Shown: positions 10,963-21,339 of the stretch, piece by piece | How the letters are laid out: every line of letters starts with the position of its first letter | How positions within the stretch are numbered: the stretch's first letter is position 1 | Source: Gnetum montanum | Lineage: Eukaryota; Streptophyta; Gnetopsida; Gnetales; Gnetaceae | NCBI GenBank assembly: GCA_015680685.1 | Contig: MNCI01011499.1 | Location: forward strand, 192,920-224,874 | Reading direction: 5' to 3' | DNA length: 31,955 bases | Translations under genes and position numbers: made by a program | Notes under the pieces: generated by a model | Seen by the model: only the letters and a program-made list of their open reading frames with translations | Databases searched by the model: none | Told to the model about the DNA's origin: nothing

Positions 10963-11800
10963 TGATGGGACGTAATATTGCATGGGCCACGATATCGCGT
11001 CAGTCGTGATATCGCATCCCCTGCGATATCGTGTACGTGATATCACAGTTCATCATAATGTCTATAAATAAGAAGGGGCTCTCCCTTGTTTCGGCATTTG
11101 AGTTTAGATTGTATTGAAACTCTAGCATTTTGATCCCTCCAGAGTTAGATTATTTTTCCAGTGTCTACCCACAGTGTGGTGAATGTAATTGTACGACATT
11201 CTTTATTCGAGTGTGACATACTTGGACACGCACATGACTAGCAATAAAGATCGAGATTACTTCATCATTGCAACATTCACTTTATTATTTATTTAATTAA
11301 TTATTATTTATTTAATTTTTATTTACTACTTTCTCTCTCATCCTTAAACTCCTAGAATGCAGAACAAGTATGACTTGATTACGAGCATTTAAGTGTGACT
11401 ACTTGGTATCCCAGTGGCGTACCTAGGATTTGTGCTTGGTAATCCCAATGGTAGTCATACACGAGGTCCAAGATGTGTATGAATGATCAAGGAATCAACT
11501 GCTCGTCGCACTTAGGCTAGATTAGACTTTCTTACCCTTTTCCTCCTAGCTTAGCTTAGTTAATATTATTTCCCACTGCCTTCAGGATTAGCGTTAGAAT
11601 TAGGAACACATCATACACCTCACTTTGTACTAAACCATACGTGACAAATATAAATACTAGTCCAAGTGGGAAGATAGCAAACTGCGACCTAAGGTTAACG
11701 ATCTAGGTGCCACAACTAGTCCGTCTACAGAGTTCGACCAGATCGCACATGCTACGCTCGTTTCGTATGGTTGAGTGTAGGGGTATCTCACCACTCATCA
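10963..11800 (+). repeat. 3' LTR of young element
   Basis: It starts TGATGGGACG and ends CCACTCATCA, followed by the TAAGG duplication. It is 838 bases long. Differences from the 5' LTR are mostly transitions, many at CG or CNG positions. It carries an additional GATATC module (11008-11013) absent from the 5' LTR. Confidence 0.93.
10991..11070 (+). promoter_or_regulatory. U3 GATATC cluster and TATA box, 3' LTR
   Basis: GATATC occurs at 10991, 11008, 11025 and 11039. The last two form the GATATC-N8-GATATC pair, here an imperfect palindrome. TATAAATA is at 11063-11070, with the same 18-base gap as in the 5' LTR. A 3' LTR promoter would fire into the downstream flank. Confidence 0.65.
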
Positions 11801-11805
11801 TAAGG
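11801..11805. repeat. Target site duplication TAAGG, right
   Basis: Exact match to 3129-3133. The sequence then continues GAATGAAAATAATG, which resumes the old ORF2. Confidence 0.95.
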
Positions 11806-12053
11806 GAATGAAAATAATGTAGGAGAAAGCACCACCAGGAACTACCTAGATTACATCAAGCTTCATCTAGGTTTTGTTTTCTTGTTAAAGTTGTCATGCC
11901 ATCTCTTGTGTCATTTTTGTAAATACCACTATGACATTCAAGAGTCATGTATATCATAGTCAATGTCATGTAAATCTACCTTCCAAATTTGTAAGGAACT
12001 ATATCCTCATTTTTTTTAACTTGAGGACGAGTTTTCAATTAGTCATGGGGATA
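11806..12053 (+). pseudogene. End of old ORF2 and its 3' untranslated part
   Basis: The piece AGAAAGCACCACCAGGAACT (from about 11824) matches the last codons of the younger ORF2, and a TAG at 11847-11849 lies at the equivalent stop. The rest is untranslated and contains AACTTGAGGACGAGTTT before the LTR, as in the younger copy. Confidence 0.8.
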
Positions 12054-12927
12054 TGATAAATCATGTTTTGCAATGGCTAAGATATTGGGCATCTGATAGC
12101 ATTCAATATTGGAGCCTATGATGTGACATTGAATATTTGATATTGTTCCACACATGCTAACCTATAAATATGATACTTAGGTGCACAATTGAAAAAATAA
12201 TTTTAGTCCAGTAGCAGAGCTATTTCAATTTGTTTCCATAAACTTAGACTTAGTAGTTAGCAGTGTGAATGCTCATAGTATAGTGTGAATTAGTGGATAG
12301 AATCTTCATTTGAGCATTTTGTACTTGGACACAAGTATGACCAGAAAGAAAGATTAAGCTATTTTCCCCTATTATAGCATTCTCCTAGATTTACTATTTA
12401 CACTTAGAATAAGTTTCCTATTATTTCTTAGTTAATGGTTTACTTTTATATGCACTTTATCATTACTATTGTTAAGTGGAATGAGTATGACTAATCTTGA
12501 GCACTTAGTGTAACTGCTTGGCAACCCAGTAGTGCTATTGCTTGGTACACCTAGTAGCAATACACTTGGTAATCCTAGTGGTAGTTACATGAAGCCCAAG
12601 ATGTGAATAGAAGATTAGGACTAGATAGTCATTTCCAAAGGATAGAATAGAGTTTACTATTTTCTTTAGACTTAGAATTATTTTTACACTTTAGCATGTT
12701 TACTAGGAGCAATGGCTCTACAACATCAATATATCATACACCTGACTGACCTTACTAAGAGCTAAACCATACACAAATTATACTAGTTCCATGTGGGAAG
12801 AAAATGATCATGAACTTAAACCAATTACTAGTATATTCACATTTCCTTATCCATAATTTACGATTGGGCTATGTGTGAACACTGGTATGTTGTATGGTTG
12901 GGTGTTGGATTACTCCACTGCTCATCA
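12054..12927 (+). repeat. 3' LTR of the old element
   Basis: It begins TGATAAATCATG and ends CTGCTCATCA. It shares the overall plan of the young LTRs: an eroded GATATT-N8-GATAGC pair (12081-12100), TATAAATA (12163), the TACTTGGACAC segment near 12330, repeated CCCAGTAG / CCTAGTAG phrases near 12530-12570, and a terminal GTATGGTTGGGTGT. It is strongly diverged and CG-poor. Its left partner lies outside the window. Confidence 0.82.
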
Positions 12928-12949
12928 ATAGTCAACTATGGAAAAGGAT

Positions 12950-13460
12950 TTCATTACATCCCAAGAAGCTCCCAAATTAAATTTATTTACTTATAGCCAT
13001 TGCAAATTAGAAATATTGAGAAAAATCAAAGGAAATTTCTATGTCCTTATTGTTGAAAAATGGTTCTATTCTATGCATACATGAGACTTGGCCATGCTTT
13101 ATATTAAAATTTAATGAAAATTTTGAAAGATCATTATGTTCTTGGTATCAAATGTTCTTTAATTATAAAAGAGATTTGTAAAATTTTTGTTAAAAGAACT
13201 AGAAAAGGTCAGCCTACATACTATCACTATGAAGAGGAAGAAGCAACCATTGAAACTTCTCCACATAAATCTCACTAGTCCAATGCAAGCTAGCATAGTT
13301 AAAGAATCAAAGTATTGTATAGTTATTATTGATAATTTTCCAAGGTACACATGATCATTTCTTTTGAACTTCAAATATCAAGCATGTTCCACTTTCAAAT
13401 ATTTCAAAGTAAATGTTAAGAATCAATTAGGATTGAACATTAAAGAATTAGAAGTAATAG
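12950..13460 (+). pseudogene. Decayed Ty1/copia gag-pre-integrase and integrase fragment
   Basis: From 13081 the frame reads MRLGHALY, then KEICKIFVK, fitting the zinc-binding pre-integrase region (second Cys lost). From 13247, in another frame, it reads PLKLLHINLTSP, then SKYCIVIIDNFPRYT and KYFKVNVKNQLGL, which is the start of the copia integrase core. The first catalytic Asp is replaced (HINL for HTDL). There are a frameshift near 13235 and several stops. No RT, LTR or primer site belonging to it is visible, so only a fragment remains. Confidence 0.75.
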
Positions 13461-13622
13461 TGGTAACCACCCAAAATTCAACATTTTAATTATCTTAGAA
13501 ACTTAAGAATCAAGAGCCTAAAGACAAATAACTTGAACAAGAAAGGTAAACATCTTTATTCAAATACAAAATTAGAGTACAAATACTACAAATAAATAAT
13601 CATCCTAGGATTGGAACAACAT
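13461..13622. other. Unassigned AT-rich sequence
   Basis: Nothing recognisable lies between the copia fragment and the next LTR. Confidence 0.5.
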
Positions 13623-14425
13623 TGATGAAAAATAAAACTATTTATGTGTTTGGCTATGACATGATACTTTGCAATTACAACATCACTAATGTATCATCAT
13701 TGTTCCAACATATTCTAGTCATAAATGCCTATAAATACACACTTAACAATTGCATTTATAACATCATTCAGTGAGTATGTAGCCAAATTCTTGTAGTTTA
13801 ATTTCTTATTTCTTATATCAATCAGTGAGTGTCCACAATGTGAATCTATATTTCTTGTACGATGTCTTGAGTAAATTACACTTAGACATATTTATACCTA
13901 CAATAAAGATCAAAATTTCTACTTATTTATTGTAACACCTTGACTTAGATTAGATTCATTTTCTTAAATTTATTTTCACATGTTATTTACTATTTTCTTA
14001 GCATAATATTTACTTTTATTACGTAATAATTCATTAGCAGCATGAGTGCAACCTAACTTTGAGCATTAACATGTATTAGCTTCATAACCCTAGTAGCAAT
14101 TCACTTAGTACATCCAATAGCACTATTACTTGATAACCCAACAGTTAGCATGCATATCTATGAATGTGACATCATGTTAGAGATGGACACTCATCATTTT
14201 TGGCTAGTTTAGAATGTAATTCTTATTTTAGATCAAATAGAAATTAAATATTAATACTTTCTTATTTATACTTTGATTAGATAATGGATACTATAATGTT
14301 ATCATCGTATATCTTGGGTGGATTTAAACATATGTTATAAGGACTACTATATGTCTAACTGGAAATACAACTACCTATGATCACCTAATGAAGCTAAACA
14401 CTAGTGCTAGTTCATCTACTTATCA
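13623..14425 (+). repeat. 5' LTR of a third, very old tRNA-Asp-family element
   Basis: It starts TGATGAAAAA and ends CTACTTATCA (803 bases). TATAAATA is at 13730-13737, CAATAAAGATCAAAATT follows near 13912, and the late segment has the CCCTAGTAGCAAT phrases of the other LTRs. A degenerate tRNA-Asp primer site follows at the expected distance, so this is a 5' LTR. It is heavily depleted in CG. Confidence 0.72.
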
Positions 14426-14427
14426 TT

Positions 14428-14445
14428 TGATGTCATTGCCATGTA
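14428..14445 (+). other. Degenerate tRNA-Asp primer binding site
   Basis: TGATGTCATTGCCATGTA aligns with the intact TGGCGCCGTTGCCGAGGA at 3958. Its first half is explained by G-to-A and C-to-T changes at CG and CNG positions. Confidence 0.72.
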
Positions 14446-14559
14446 TAGTTCTAGTGGTTTAGTTAGTTAGAATTATATAAAATTGCTATTATATATTTTG
14501 AAGGATTTATTTCTTGAAATATTTAATATCAATCAAAGTTACACACAACTAACTAAATT

Positions 14560-14860
14560 ATGTTTCATTCTCACAGATCAAATAATTTACTAACAATAGA
14601 CAACCCTACATATGACAATGGTAGAAGCATCACAAATTAAGATGATGTACATTGACATCACCCTAGTATTCTTGATGTATTCAAATGATAAAAATTTTAT
14701 CAAGAGAGATGAATCATAGAATAATCCATAAAAAATCAAAATATGAAGGAATGATCCTTTAAGAAGGAAAGAAAAATTCAAAAATGAGTTAGGAGGAAAT
14801 ATAGATAAAGAATAGAGGATGAAGGAAGAAGAAGGAATATAAGTTAAAGTGAGACCCCAT
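14560..14860 (+). pseudogene. gag: Start of gag of the third element
   Basis: The ATG at 14560 lies 132 bases after the primer site (130 in the younger copy), with a similar upstream ACACACAAC context. The reading frame is full of stops, and similarity to the younger gag is limited to a few residues such as DNPTYDN and DDVH. The capsid core expected near 14900 is absent here. The related core appears at 24900-26130, so intervening insertions are likely. Confidence 0.45.
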
Positions 14861-16076
14861 TACCACATGACATCCATCTCTTACTTGGAACTACTCAAGA
14901 GCACCTAAGAGCACAAGTATAAACTCTTACATATGTTGAAACGATTCCAAAGTTGTGTATTGTAAAGAATCATTAGGACCACATGAGTTACCTAACATCA
15001 TATAACCTTCACTTAATCTTCCCATCAAGATGTAATTTGTAGCCACATTAGTGGCTAATTATACTTCATTCATAAGTCAAGTAACACAACCATGGTTTAG
15101 CCAACCATACTCCAAAATCCAAATAAGGAGGTGTTTAACCATTGTATTAATAAACAATAAAAATTTAAGAATACTTCATCAAGAGAAAATAAGAGTAAAC
15201 AAAGTAAAGAGAATCAAGAGAGAAGAGAACTCCTCAAGAGCTAGAATATGCTCTTAAGCACCTCCATCTCCAATCATGATATCATATAAGAGAATGTGAG
15301 GAGCTCCTCCACCAGTTGGAGTAGAGTCAAGAGTACCATATGTACCTATTTAAGAGACATTTTATTGATGTATCATTTCATTATGCTAGCAAATAAAAGA
15401 ATTTTATATTTTTTCTCCATGTTCACCTTGATTAATCTCTCAATTTCAATATTTTGATGCTCTATCTCTATTAAATATTAAATGATTAGATCTCTCTCTC
15501 TCTCTCTCATGCTTGTCAAAATAAAAAGAAAAAAAATTAGTGGTTTCATCAATTTTAGCATATTAGTTGTTTTATCCATTTCACTTTTATTTCATTATCT
15601 CAATCATATTATCATTTTAGCTCTATTTTAAGATATCAAAAAAACCATCAAAGAGAAGCCTAAAAATCCAATTCTCATATAGATAAGACTTCCTTAGATT
15701 GATCTCAAAGTAAGTGAAAGATAATCCTTACTAGTAGTGAAGCATTTATAAGAACTTTATGTGCATTATTTTTGTCAAAAATTTGTCCAAGCATGAAGCC
15801 AAGTTGTCCTTCATCACAAATATCATTTGTCTTATGAAAGTCATATCATGTCATAAAAAGAATATGTTTCATTTCTTGATGAAACCATGAGTTTACAATA
15901 ACTTGTGGTCAACTCATGATATACTAAATAAATAACACGCCTTTATTTTCAACAACCATGATCTTACTATGAAATGTGGTATAATAGAATGGGGTCCCCA
16001 CAATTGATGGTATAGAGCATATCAATACAAAAGCCAGAAGCAACAAAATGACATCTCTATAGGAGACCATGATTGG
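14861..16076. other. Unassigned repeat-like sequence
   Basis: I see no gene. Bases about 15020-15430 have an LTR-like build (TGTAATTTGTAGCC start, CTATTTAAGAG, AATAAAAGAATTTTA), possibly a copia-type LTR, but I could not find a partner. Bases 15800-16000 contain CATGA-rich phrases similar to the tandem repeat at 23617-24080, which would be the other flank of the gypsy insertion. Confidence 0.35.
15491..15508 (+). repeat. (TC)9 microsatellite
   Basis: Nine uninterrupted TC units. Confidence 0.95.
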
Positions 16077-17040
16077 TATAGGGACACCTCTTCCAATCCC
16101 CTTATTCTTTCCTACATGTATGTTTTTTAGGTATTAGGCTCTATGGAGATGTTTTAGAGGTCAAGGAGACATATTACTTGGGAGTTGGAACTATGCATGA
16201 GATGTCTTGAATTTAGAGGAGGCATCTTGGTAGAATTTGATACTTCTAAGAGAAGAAGTCTTGACTTGAGAGAAGACGTCACATAGAAGACATCTTCCTA
16301 ATAGAAGAGATGTGTTGGAAAAGATTTCTTGAGCTAAAGAAGGCATCTCATCCATGGAGGAGACATTTCTAGAAAATAACAAATGTCTTGCTCAAAAGTT
16401 ATGTTTTTTTTTGTTAGATGACTTGAGAAAATCCAAGATGATCCATACAGATGGAAAACTTGTGGAATTGGTCATTCCAAGTTGGGAAACTGCTGAGAGA
16501 AGTTAGAAAAGGATAGAAAATAATGTAGAAAATCCAAGTTAAGTTTGTGAAAGATTTCCCTAGGTTTTTATCCTCTTTCTTCATAAACATATTCATGTTT
16601 ATATGGTTATAACCATAAAGAGTTGATAGAAGACATGTCATGAAGTTCATGTGTGAACTTGAGCAAGAGAAATATAAAGAACATATTGAGTGCATATAGG
16701 TTGCAACATCAAGGTCAATTATGGAGGCTTGTGTATTCTAGTCTTACTTGTGAATTGAGATTTCAATTCTAAGTTGTGGAAGAGATCTCTATCAATTGTG
16801 TCTTGCATTAAGAACAACCATTATGTGGTTGTAAAGACTCATGGTTTGCAACATCATTTAAGTTCTTTCAAAGGTTTTGAATGTATTATGGGTTTTGGAA
16901 ATCCTATTGTAATTTTCTATTTAAATAATTAAAGATATATAGTTTTCTTATTTTCTATCAAAAGATACTTATCTTTTCATAATATCTAAATTCAGTATTC
17001 AAAGATGATTTAATATTAAAGTGAACCTACTCCAATGTTA
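16077..17040 (+). repeat. 5' LTR of gypsy element
   Basis: It starts TATAGGGACACCTCTTCC (TG decayed to TA) and ends CCAATGTTA before the primer site. U3 contains many copies of AGACATCTTG-like motifs in both orientations. It aligns with 22653-23616 over its full length. Confidence 0.85.
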
Positions 17041-17041
17041 T

Positions 17042-17053
17042 TGGTATCAAAGC
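17042..17053 (+). other. Primer binding site, initiator-Met tRNA
   Basis: TGGTATCAAAGC differs by one base from the common plant site TGGTATCAGAGC and lies one base after the LTR. Confidence 0.88.
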
Positions 17054-17145
17054 TTTGTGTTAATTATTTATTCAACTTTGGTAAAGGATTTTGTCTAGTT
17101 TTTATGGTGTTTAAGAACAAATAGATTTAGGCCTGAAATAGAGAC

Positions 17146-18300
17146 ATGGAGAGCATGAATTCTACCTTATAGATGATGGTTACTTGGTTGGATGAAATTA
17201 CTATAAAGGTAGACAAGAATGATGGTCCTAGACATATTTAGACACATGGAGATGATGAGTATGCATGTTTAGTTGAAGAAGTTTCAGAACTAGGTGGAGA
17301 CAGAGGGGATGATAATGAAGGATAATCTAGCAATAGGAGTGTAGGAATCCATCAACCAAGGATTCCAATGGGATGAAATCCTATTCATTATATGAGAATT
17401 TCCAAGGCTCCAACAATAGTAAGTACTTCTTCTCTAGGTAAGCTTAATGAGGAAGATGAAGTAAGACTTGCTAAAGCATTCAAAAATGCTACTAGACTAC
17501 TATATGTTGAGTTGAAGACTTTCATTAGTGTAGATGGCACCAATACATTTTCAAGTTTTTTGAAGACACTTGAAAAGAATTTCCAGTTAGAAGAGGTATC
17601 AAATAACTTGAGGGTGGCTATTGCTGAATACATATTAGAATGTATGGCTTCTACTTTGTGGGAATAGAATTCCTAGGCTTATGAAATATGAAATGTTCAA
17701 CCCATTAGAGATTTGGATATGATAAAATACAAGTTAAAAATAAAAATAGAATAATCTCATCAAAGATAAGAGACTATCATGAAATTAAAATTCCTAAGGC
17801 TATATGATAAGGATGTCAAAGAATTTTAATCAAATTTTGTGATCTATTTCAGCAAGATAAGGTAAACTAAAATTATTATGAATAGACGTTAATCTTTTTA
17901 GAAGGTCTCAAAATGGTGTATTAGTAGGAGTTATTTTTTTATAAGCCAAAAACCCTGATTAAAGCTTATGAATTAACACTCAAAGCTAAGAAGAAGTATT
18001 AAATTTGAAGGAAAAGGAGAAGGGATCCAAATCTAAAAAGAAATCTAGGTATAAATCTAAAGACAAAGATGGTAGCCATGACAAGAAAATTGAAGTGATG
18101 ATAAGGAAAAAGCCAAACAAAAACCAAAGTAAGGGAGGAAAAGGTCAAGGTAGCAACTCATCAAAAATCTAGTGCTTCAAGTGTGGAGAATGGGAGCACA
18201 AGAAATGAAAATGTTCACTTCACAAGGAAGCCAAGGATAAATATGGGCAAATCATGGAGGTGGAGGGGACACCAAGCCAAGGTGTTTAGAGAGGTAATCC
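17146..18300 (+). pseudogene. gag: gag of gypsy element
   Basis: The ATG at 17146 is in frame with the open stretch 17392-17667, which reads as the capsid region (DEVRLAKAFKNATRLLY, then AEYILECMASTLW). A lysine-rich linker precedes a zinc knuckle in another frame at 18173-18214: CFKCGEWEHKK, stop, KC, a standard C-x2-C-x4-H-x4-C whose internal stop is probably a lost Trp. Several stops and at least one frameshift are present. Confidence 0.8.
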
Positions 18301-18414
18301 TAATACTCCAAAATTTGAGGATGTTTTTTAATTAAATTCTTGTGCATTCATGGAAAATGTTAGTAGAGGAGATCATCCTAATAGAAAATTGTTGTTTTAG
18401 ATTAGGGCTAGATG

Positions 18415-18785
18415 TTTACATAGTGAGAAATAAATTCATGTTTTGATTCATGGGGCAGCCCAAGAAAAAAATATTTCTTCTAGAAGAATTTCTAGATTGG
18501 ATTTGGTAACTAATCCTCATCCTAGTCCTTATACAGTGCATTAGTTGTCTAGATATTTTTCCCAAGAGATAAAGGAACAATGTACTTTGAAATTTAGAAT
18601 TGACGATTTTCATGATCTTGTGAAGTATGATGTGCTTCCAACAGATGATGCTAATGTAATTCTTAATAGACCTTGAAATTCCAGCAATGGTGCTTACTTT
18701 GATGAAGTAAGAAATATATGGATTGTAGCTAGTTCTAATGAAATCCATGAGTTGATTCTCATGATAGATAAACAAGTGAGGAAAT
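18415..18785 (+). pseudogene. Retropepsin-like protease of gypsy element
   Basis: The frame at 18437 reads HVLIHGAAQENIS, fitting the active-site region (I-D-G/S-G-A) with Asp replaced by His. It is followed by RISRLDLVTNPHPSPYTVH, KEQCTLKFRIDDFHDLVKYD and VLPTDDANVILNRP, the typical downstream blocks ending in the position of LGRPW. It would cleave the Gag-Pol precursor; here it is inactive. It lies between the gag zinc knuckle and the RT, as expected. Confidence 0.75.
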
Positions 18786-18939
18786 AAAGCTTGCTAAATT
18801 ATTTCTTAATCCTTCTAGGAAAGAGGAAATATATTAAGAAACATGATGAAATAGGTTTTAATTTTGTTGTTATGATAATAGTTATTACTAAGCATGATGA
18901 TATATAGGTTGAAATTCCAATAGGTGCACTAGGTGTAAG

Positions 18940-19035
18940 AAGAAATTTCCAAGGTGTTTGATGTAGAATTGGATGGATTGTCATCAATGAGGAATGTACA
19001 ACATTAAATTAATTTTATTCATAGTTCTACCATTC
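18940..19035 (+). pseudogene. N-terminal edge of reverse transcriptase, cut by solo LTR
   Basis: The frame reads ELDGLSSMRNVQH, stop, INFIHSSTIL, matching the region just before the RT palm (LPPLRDIQHxIDLxPG). The reading breaks at 19035, where a solo LTR is inserted, and resumes at 19903 with KRAYHMTPNQWAQ. Confidence 0.72.
19031..19035. repeat. Target site duplication CATTC, left
   Basis: CATTC is repeated at 19898-19902. The match extends to CATTCTAA on both sides if the boundary is placed differently (19031-19038 and 19898-19905). Confidence 0.7.
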
Positions 19036-19897
19036 TAATGAGAGCTCCCATGTATTCCACAATTTAACTATCTCAATGTTATCATATGACAAATTTGAAC
19101 AAAAAAAGAAAATGAAAGCTTTATTCTTACTCAAATGGAGAAATTATAGCTAAAAGGATGCTCAAATTTCCAAAGATAAATAAAAAACTCAATCAAATTC
19201 TTACACACACTTAATCAAAGAAAACACACTCTTGCATGGATGATAATCAAGGCACCTAGCTAAGACTATATCTCTCTCTACTCTTCTCTCAAATCATGTC
19301 TTGCTTCCTAGACTCTCTTGATTAATTAAAGGTTTAAGAGGTCTATTTATATCCTTCCCCTATATCTCTTTATCTTTCCTATTTAATTTCAAAATATAAA
19401 TATTTAAAAATACATAGGAAATTATCTCATGTCTATACAAGACATCTTGGAGGAGAATGGGATGTCTTTCTCAAAAGTGGTTGTTAACAAAGGAGACATC
19501 TTGACTTGGGAGAAGACGTCTTGATGGAGACATCTTGTCTGCTAATGAGATATCTTGGCTAAGTGTAGCTAAGTTTCTAGAAACATCTTACATGTTGAGG
19601 AGACATCTTGGGCATGGGGGAGATGTCTTGTTGTAAGAGAAGATGTCTCTCTAGACAGGCCAAAATTTTAAAATGCTTGTTTTGAGGTCTAGAACCTCTA
19701 GACACCTCCAACCAAGTCTCCATAGCTTCTAAAACCTTATAAACTCATCAAAATAGTTCCAAAATACTCCCAAACATGCCAAAAATTCCTAAGATCATCA
19801 TCAACAAAACAATACCAAAAGATAAACACAACAACACACAAACATCTATGTAAAAAGATATTGAGGATTAGACATGGGTTGGGTGATGTCCTCATCA
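19036..19897 (-). mobile_element. Solo LTR inserted in the RT region, reverse orientation
   Basis: An 862-base insert interrupts the RT reading. On the minus strand it runs from TGATGAGGACATC to CTCTCATTA, with a TATAAATAG box (about 19349, minus strand) and an AATAAAGC poly(A)-like signal (about 19110). Its U3 carries AAGATGTCTCC repeats akin to those of the host element's LTRs, so it comes from a related family. No internal region is present, which indicates loss by LTR-LTR recombination. Confidence 0.7.
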
Positions 19898-19902
19898 CAT
19901 TC
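19898..19902. repeat. Target site duplication CATTC, right
   Basis: Exact match to 19031-19035. Confidence 0.7.
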
Positions 19903-20640
19903 TAAATAAGAGGGCTTACCACATGACACCAAATCAATGGGCTCAATGTGAAAGATAAGTAGAGGAGTTACTTATAAATGGTTTCATGAGGGAATCCATT
20001 TCACCTTATGTAGTTCAAGCAGTACTAATGCCAAAGAAGTACATCAATGACTAGAGGATGTGCATTGATTCTAGGGTAGTGAACAAGATAATAGTGAGGT
20101 ACAAGTTTCCTATTCCAAGGATGAATGATATCCTTGATGTCCTTACTAATGAAAAAATATTTAGCAAAATTGATTTAAAGAGTGATCATCATCAAATCAG
20201 AGTTAGGCCTAGTGATGAATGGAAGATAGCTTTCAAGACACTATATGGATTGTTTGAGTGATTGATGATACCATCTGGGCTCATTAACACACATACTACT
20301 ACATTTATGAGTTTGATGCATGATGTATTAAAGGACTTAATTAGTAACTATTGTATTATTGTTTTTGATGATATTTTGATATATATCTCTAATAAGGAAG
20401 AGCACTTGGATCGCTTAAGGATGATGTGTCTTAAGTTGAAGGAGGTATAATGATTAATGTCAAGAAAATTCATTTATTTAAGAGAGAAATCACATATTTA
20501 GGGCATGTAATTTTTTTTAAAAAAATTTAGATGAAGGGTACCAAGATGAAGGCTATTAGAAATTGGCCAACTCCTAATAATATTAGGGAGGTATGATTAT
20601 TCCTTGGTTTAGTATGTTTTTATAGAACCTTCATAAAAAA
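19903..20640 (+). pseudogene. Reverse transcriptase of gypsy element
   Basis: Copies RNA into DNA in intact elements. Visible blocks: INGFMRESISPYVVQA, then MCIDSRVVNKIIVRYKFPIP (20058 on), KIFSKIDLKSDHHQIRV (first catalytic Asp), and YCIIVFDDILIYI (20346 on, the FDD catalytic box). A TGA at 20259-20261 replaces the Trp usually found in LFEWL. TAA ends the open part at 20450, and the thumb continues in shifted frames to about 20640. The residues of the active site are still readable but the gene is broken. Confidence 0.85.
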
Positions 20641-20699
20641 TTTTAATGGTATTTCATAGTCCATTTTTGCTTTATTGAAGAAAAATAAAGTAATTAGGT

Positions 20700-21180
20700 G
20701 GAATCATAAAACCAAATGGATCTTTGACATATTGAAAGCAAAAATTACTGAACCAGTGCTTGCAATTCCAAATTTTTGGAAGCTTTTTTAGGTAGAGATG
20801 GATGTAAGTGGACTTACCATTGGTGGGGTACTTTCACAAGAAGGTAAATCTATTTCTTTTTTATTTCAAAAAAGTTGAATGAGTCAAGAAAAAAAAAAGA
20901 TAGCATATATGAAAAGAGGTTGTACACTATTCTTCAAGCAATCAAGAATTGGAGGCATTATTTGTTGTCCAAGGAGTTCACTTTGATGAACCATAAATCA
21001 TGTTAATTTCTAAAATCACAAAATAAGTTGAGTGAAAAACACATGAAGTTGGTTGCACAATTATAGAAGTTTAATTTTGTGTTGAAGAACAAAAGTGATA
21101 AAGCCAACATGGTGGCTGCTGCTTTTTCTAGGATGCATGTGGTGAATTTTAGCATACCTCATGTTGAAGGTATGGGTGAT
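20700..21180 (+). pseudogene. RNase H of gypsy element
   Basis: VEMDVSGLTIGGVLSQEGKS (20792 on) matches the ETDAS..GAVLSQ block. Then KDSIYEKRLYTILQAIKNWR, HYLLSKEFTLM and KSDKANMVAAAFSRM follow, the last being the KANVVADALSR block with the final Asp lost. Frames are shifted in a poly-A stretch near 20888. It degrades the RNA of the RNA/DNA hybrid in intact relatives. Confidence 0.82.
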
Positions 21181-21339
21181 TTTGCTTCTTTGTATGAGCA
21201 TGATGACAATTTTTGGTAGGTTTGAAGGAGCCTCAAAGAGCCATTGTTAAGTAGGATAGACTAGTGGAGGGACCATCATATTTAAGATAAATTGTTATTT
21301 AGAAAATGGAAAAGTATGCATTCATAATTATAATTTTAG

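Larger units (their letters stand above)
3134..11800 (+). mobile_element. Young non-autonomous LTR retrotransposon (gag + ORF2, no pol)
   Basis: The element is bounded by TG...CA LTRs and a perfect 5-bp target duplication. Order: 5' LTR 3134-3956, tRNA-Asp-type primer site at 3958, gag 4088-6073, spacer 6074-7997 with an internal LTR-like promoter and a G run, ORF2 7998-10785, 3' LTR 10963-11800. I found no retropepsin, RT, RNase H or integrase motif in any frame between the LTRs, so pol would have to be supplied in trans. A related gag at 24900-26130 is followed by an Athila-type protease, which places the family near the Athila/Tat branch of Ty3/gypsy (inference). The LTRs differ at about 74 of some 820 aligned positions by hand count. 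Confidence 0.9.
1..12927 (+). mobile_element. Old tRNA-Asp-family LTR element, left end outside window, split by a younger copy
   Basis: The segments 1-3133 and 11806-12927 are two halves of one element. Bases 1-3133 align through most of their length with 7549 to about 10745 of the younger inserted copy, in the same order: G-rich tract, splice-acceptor-like AG, ORF2. Bases 11806-12053 continue with the end of ORF2 and the 3' untranslated part, and 12054-12927 is the 3' LTR. The 5' LTR and gag are not in the window. Coding capacity is destroyed by dozens of stops and by frameshifts. Removing 3134-11800 plus one TAAGG copy restores a continuous match to the younger copy, which is the main evidence for the split. 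Confidence 0.85.
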
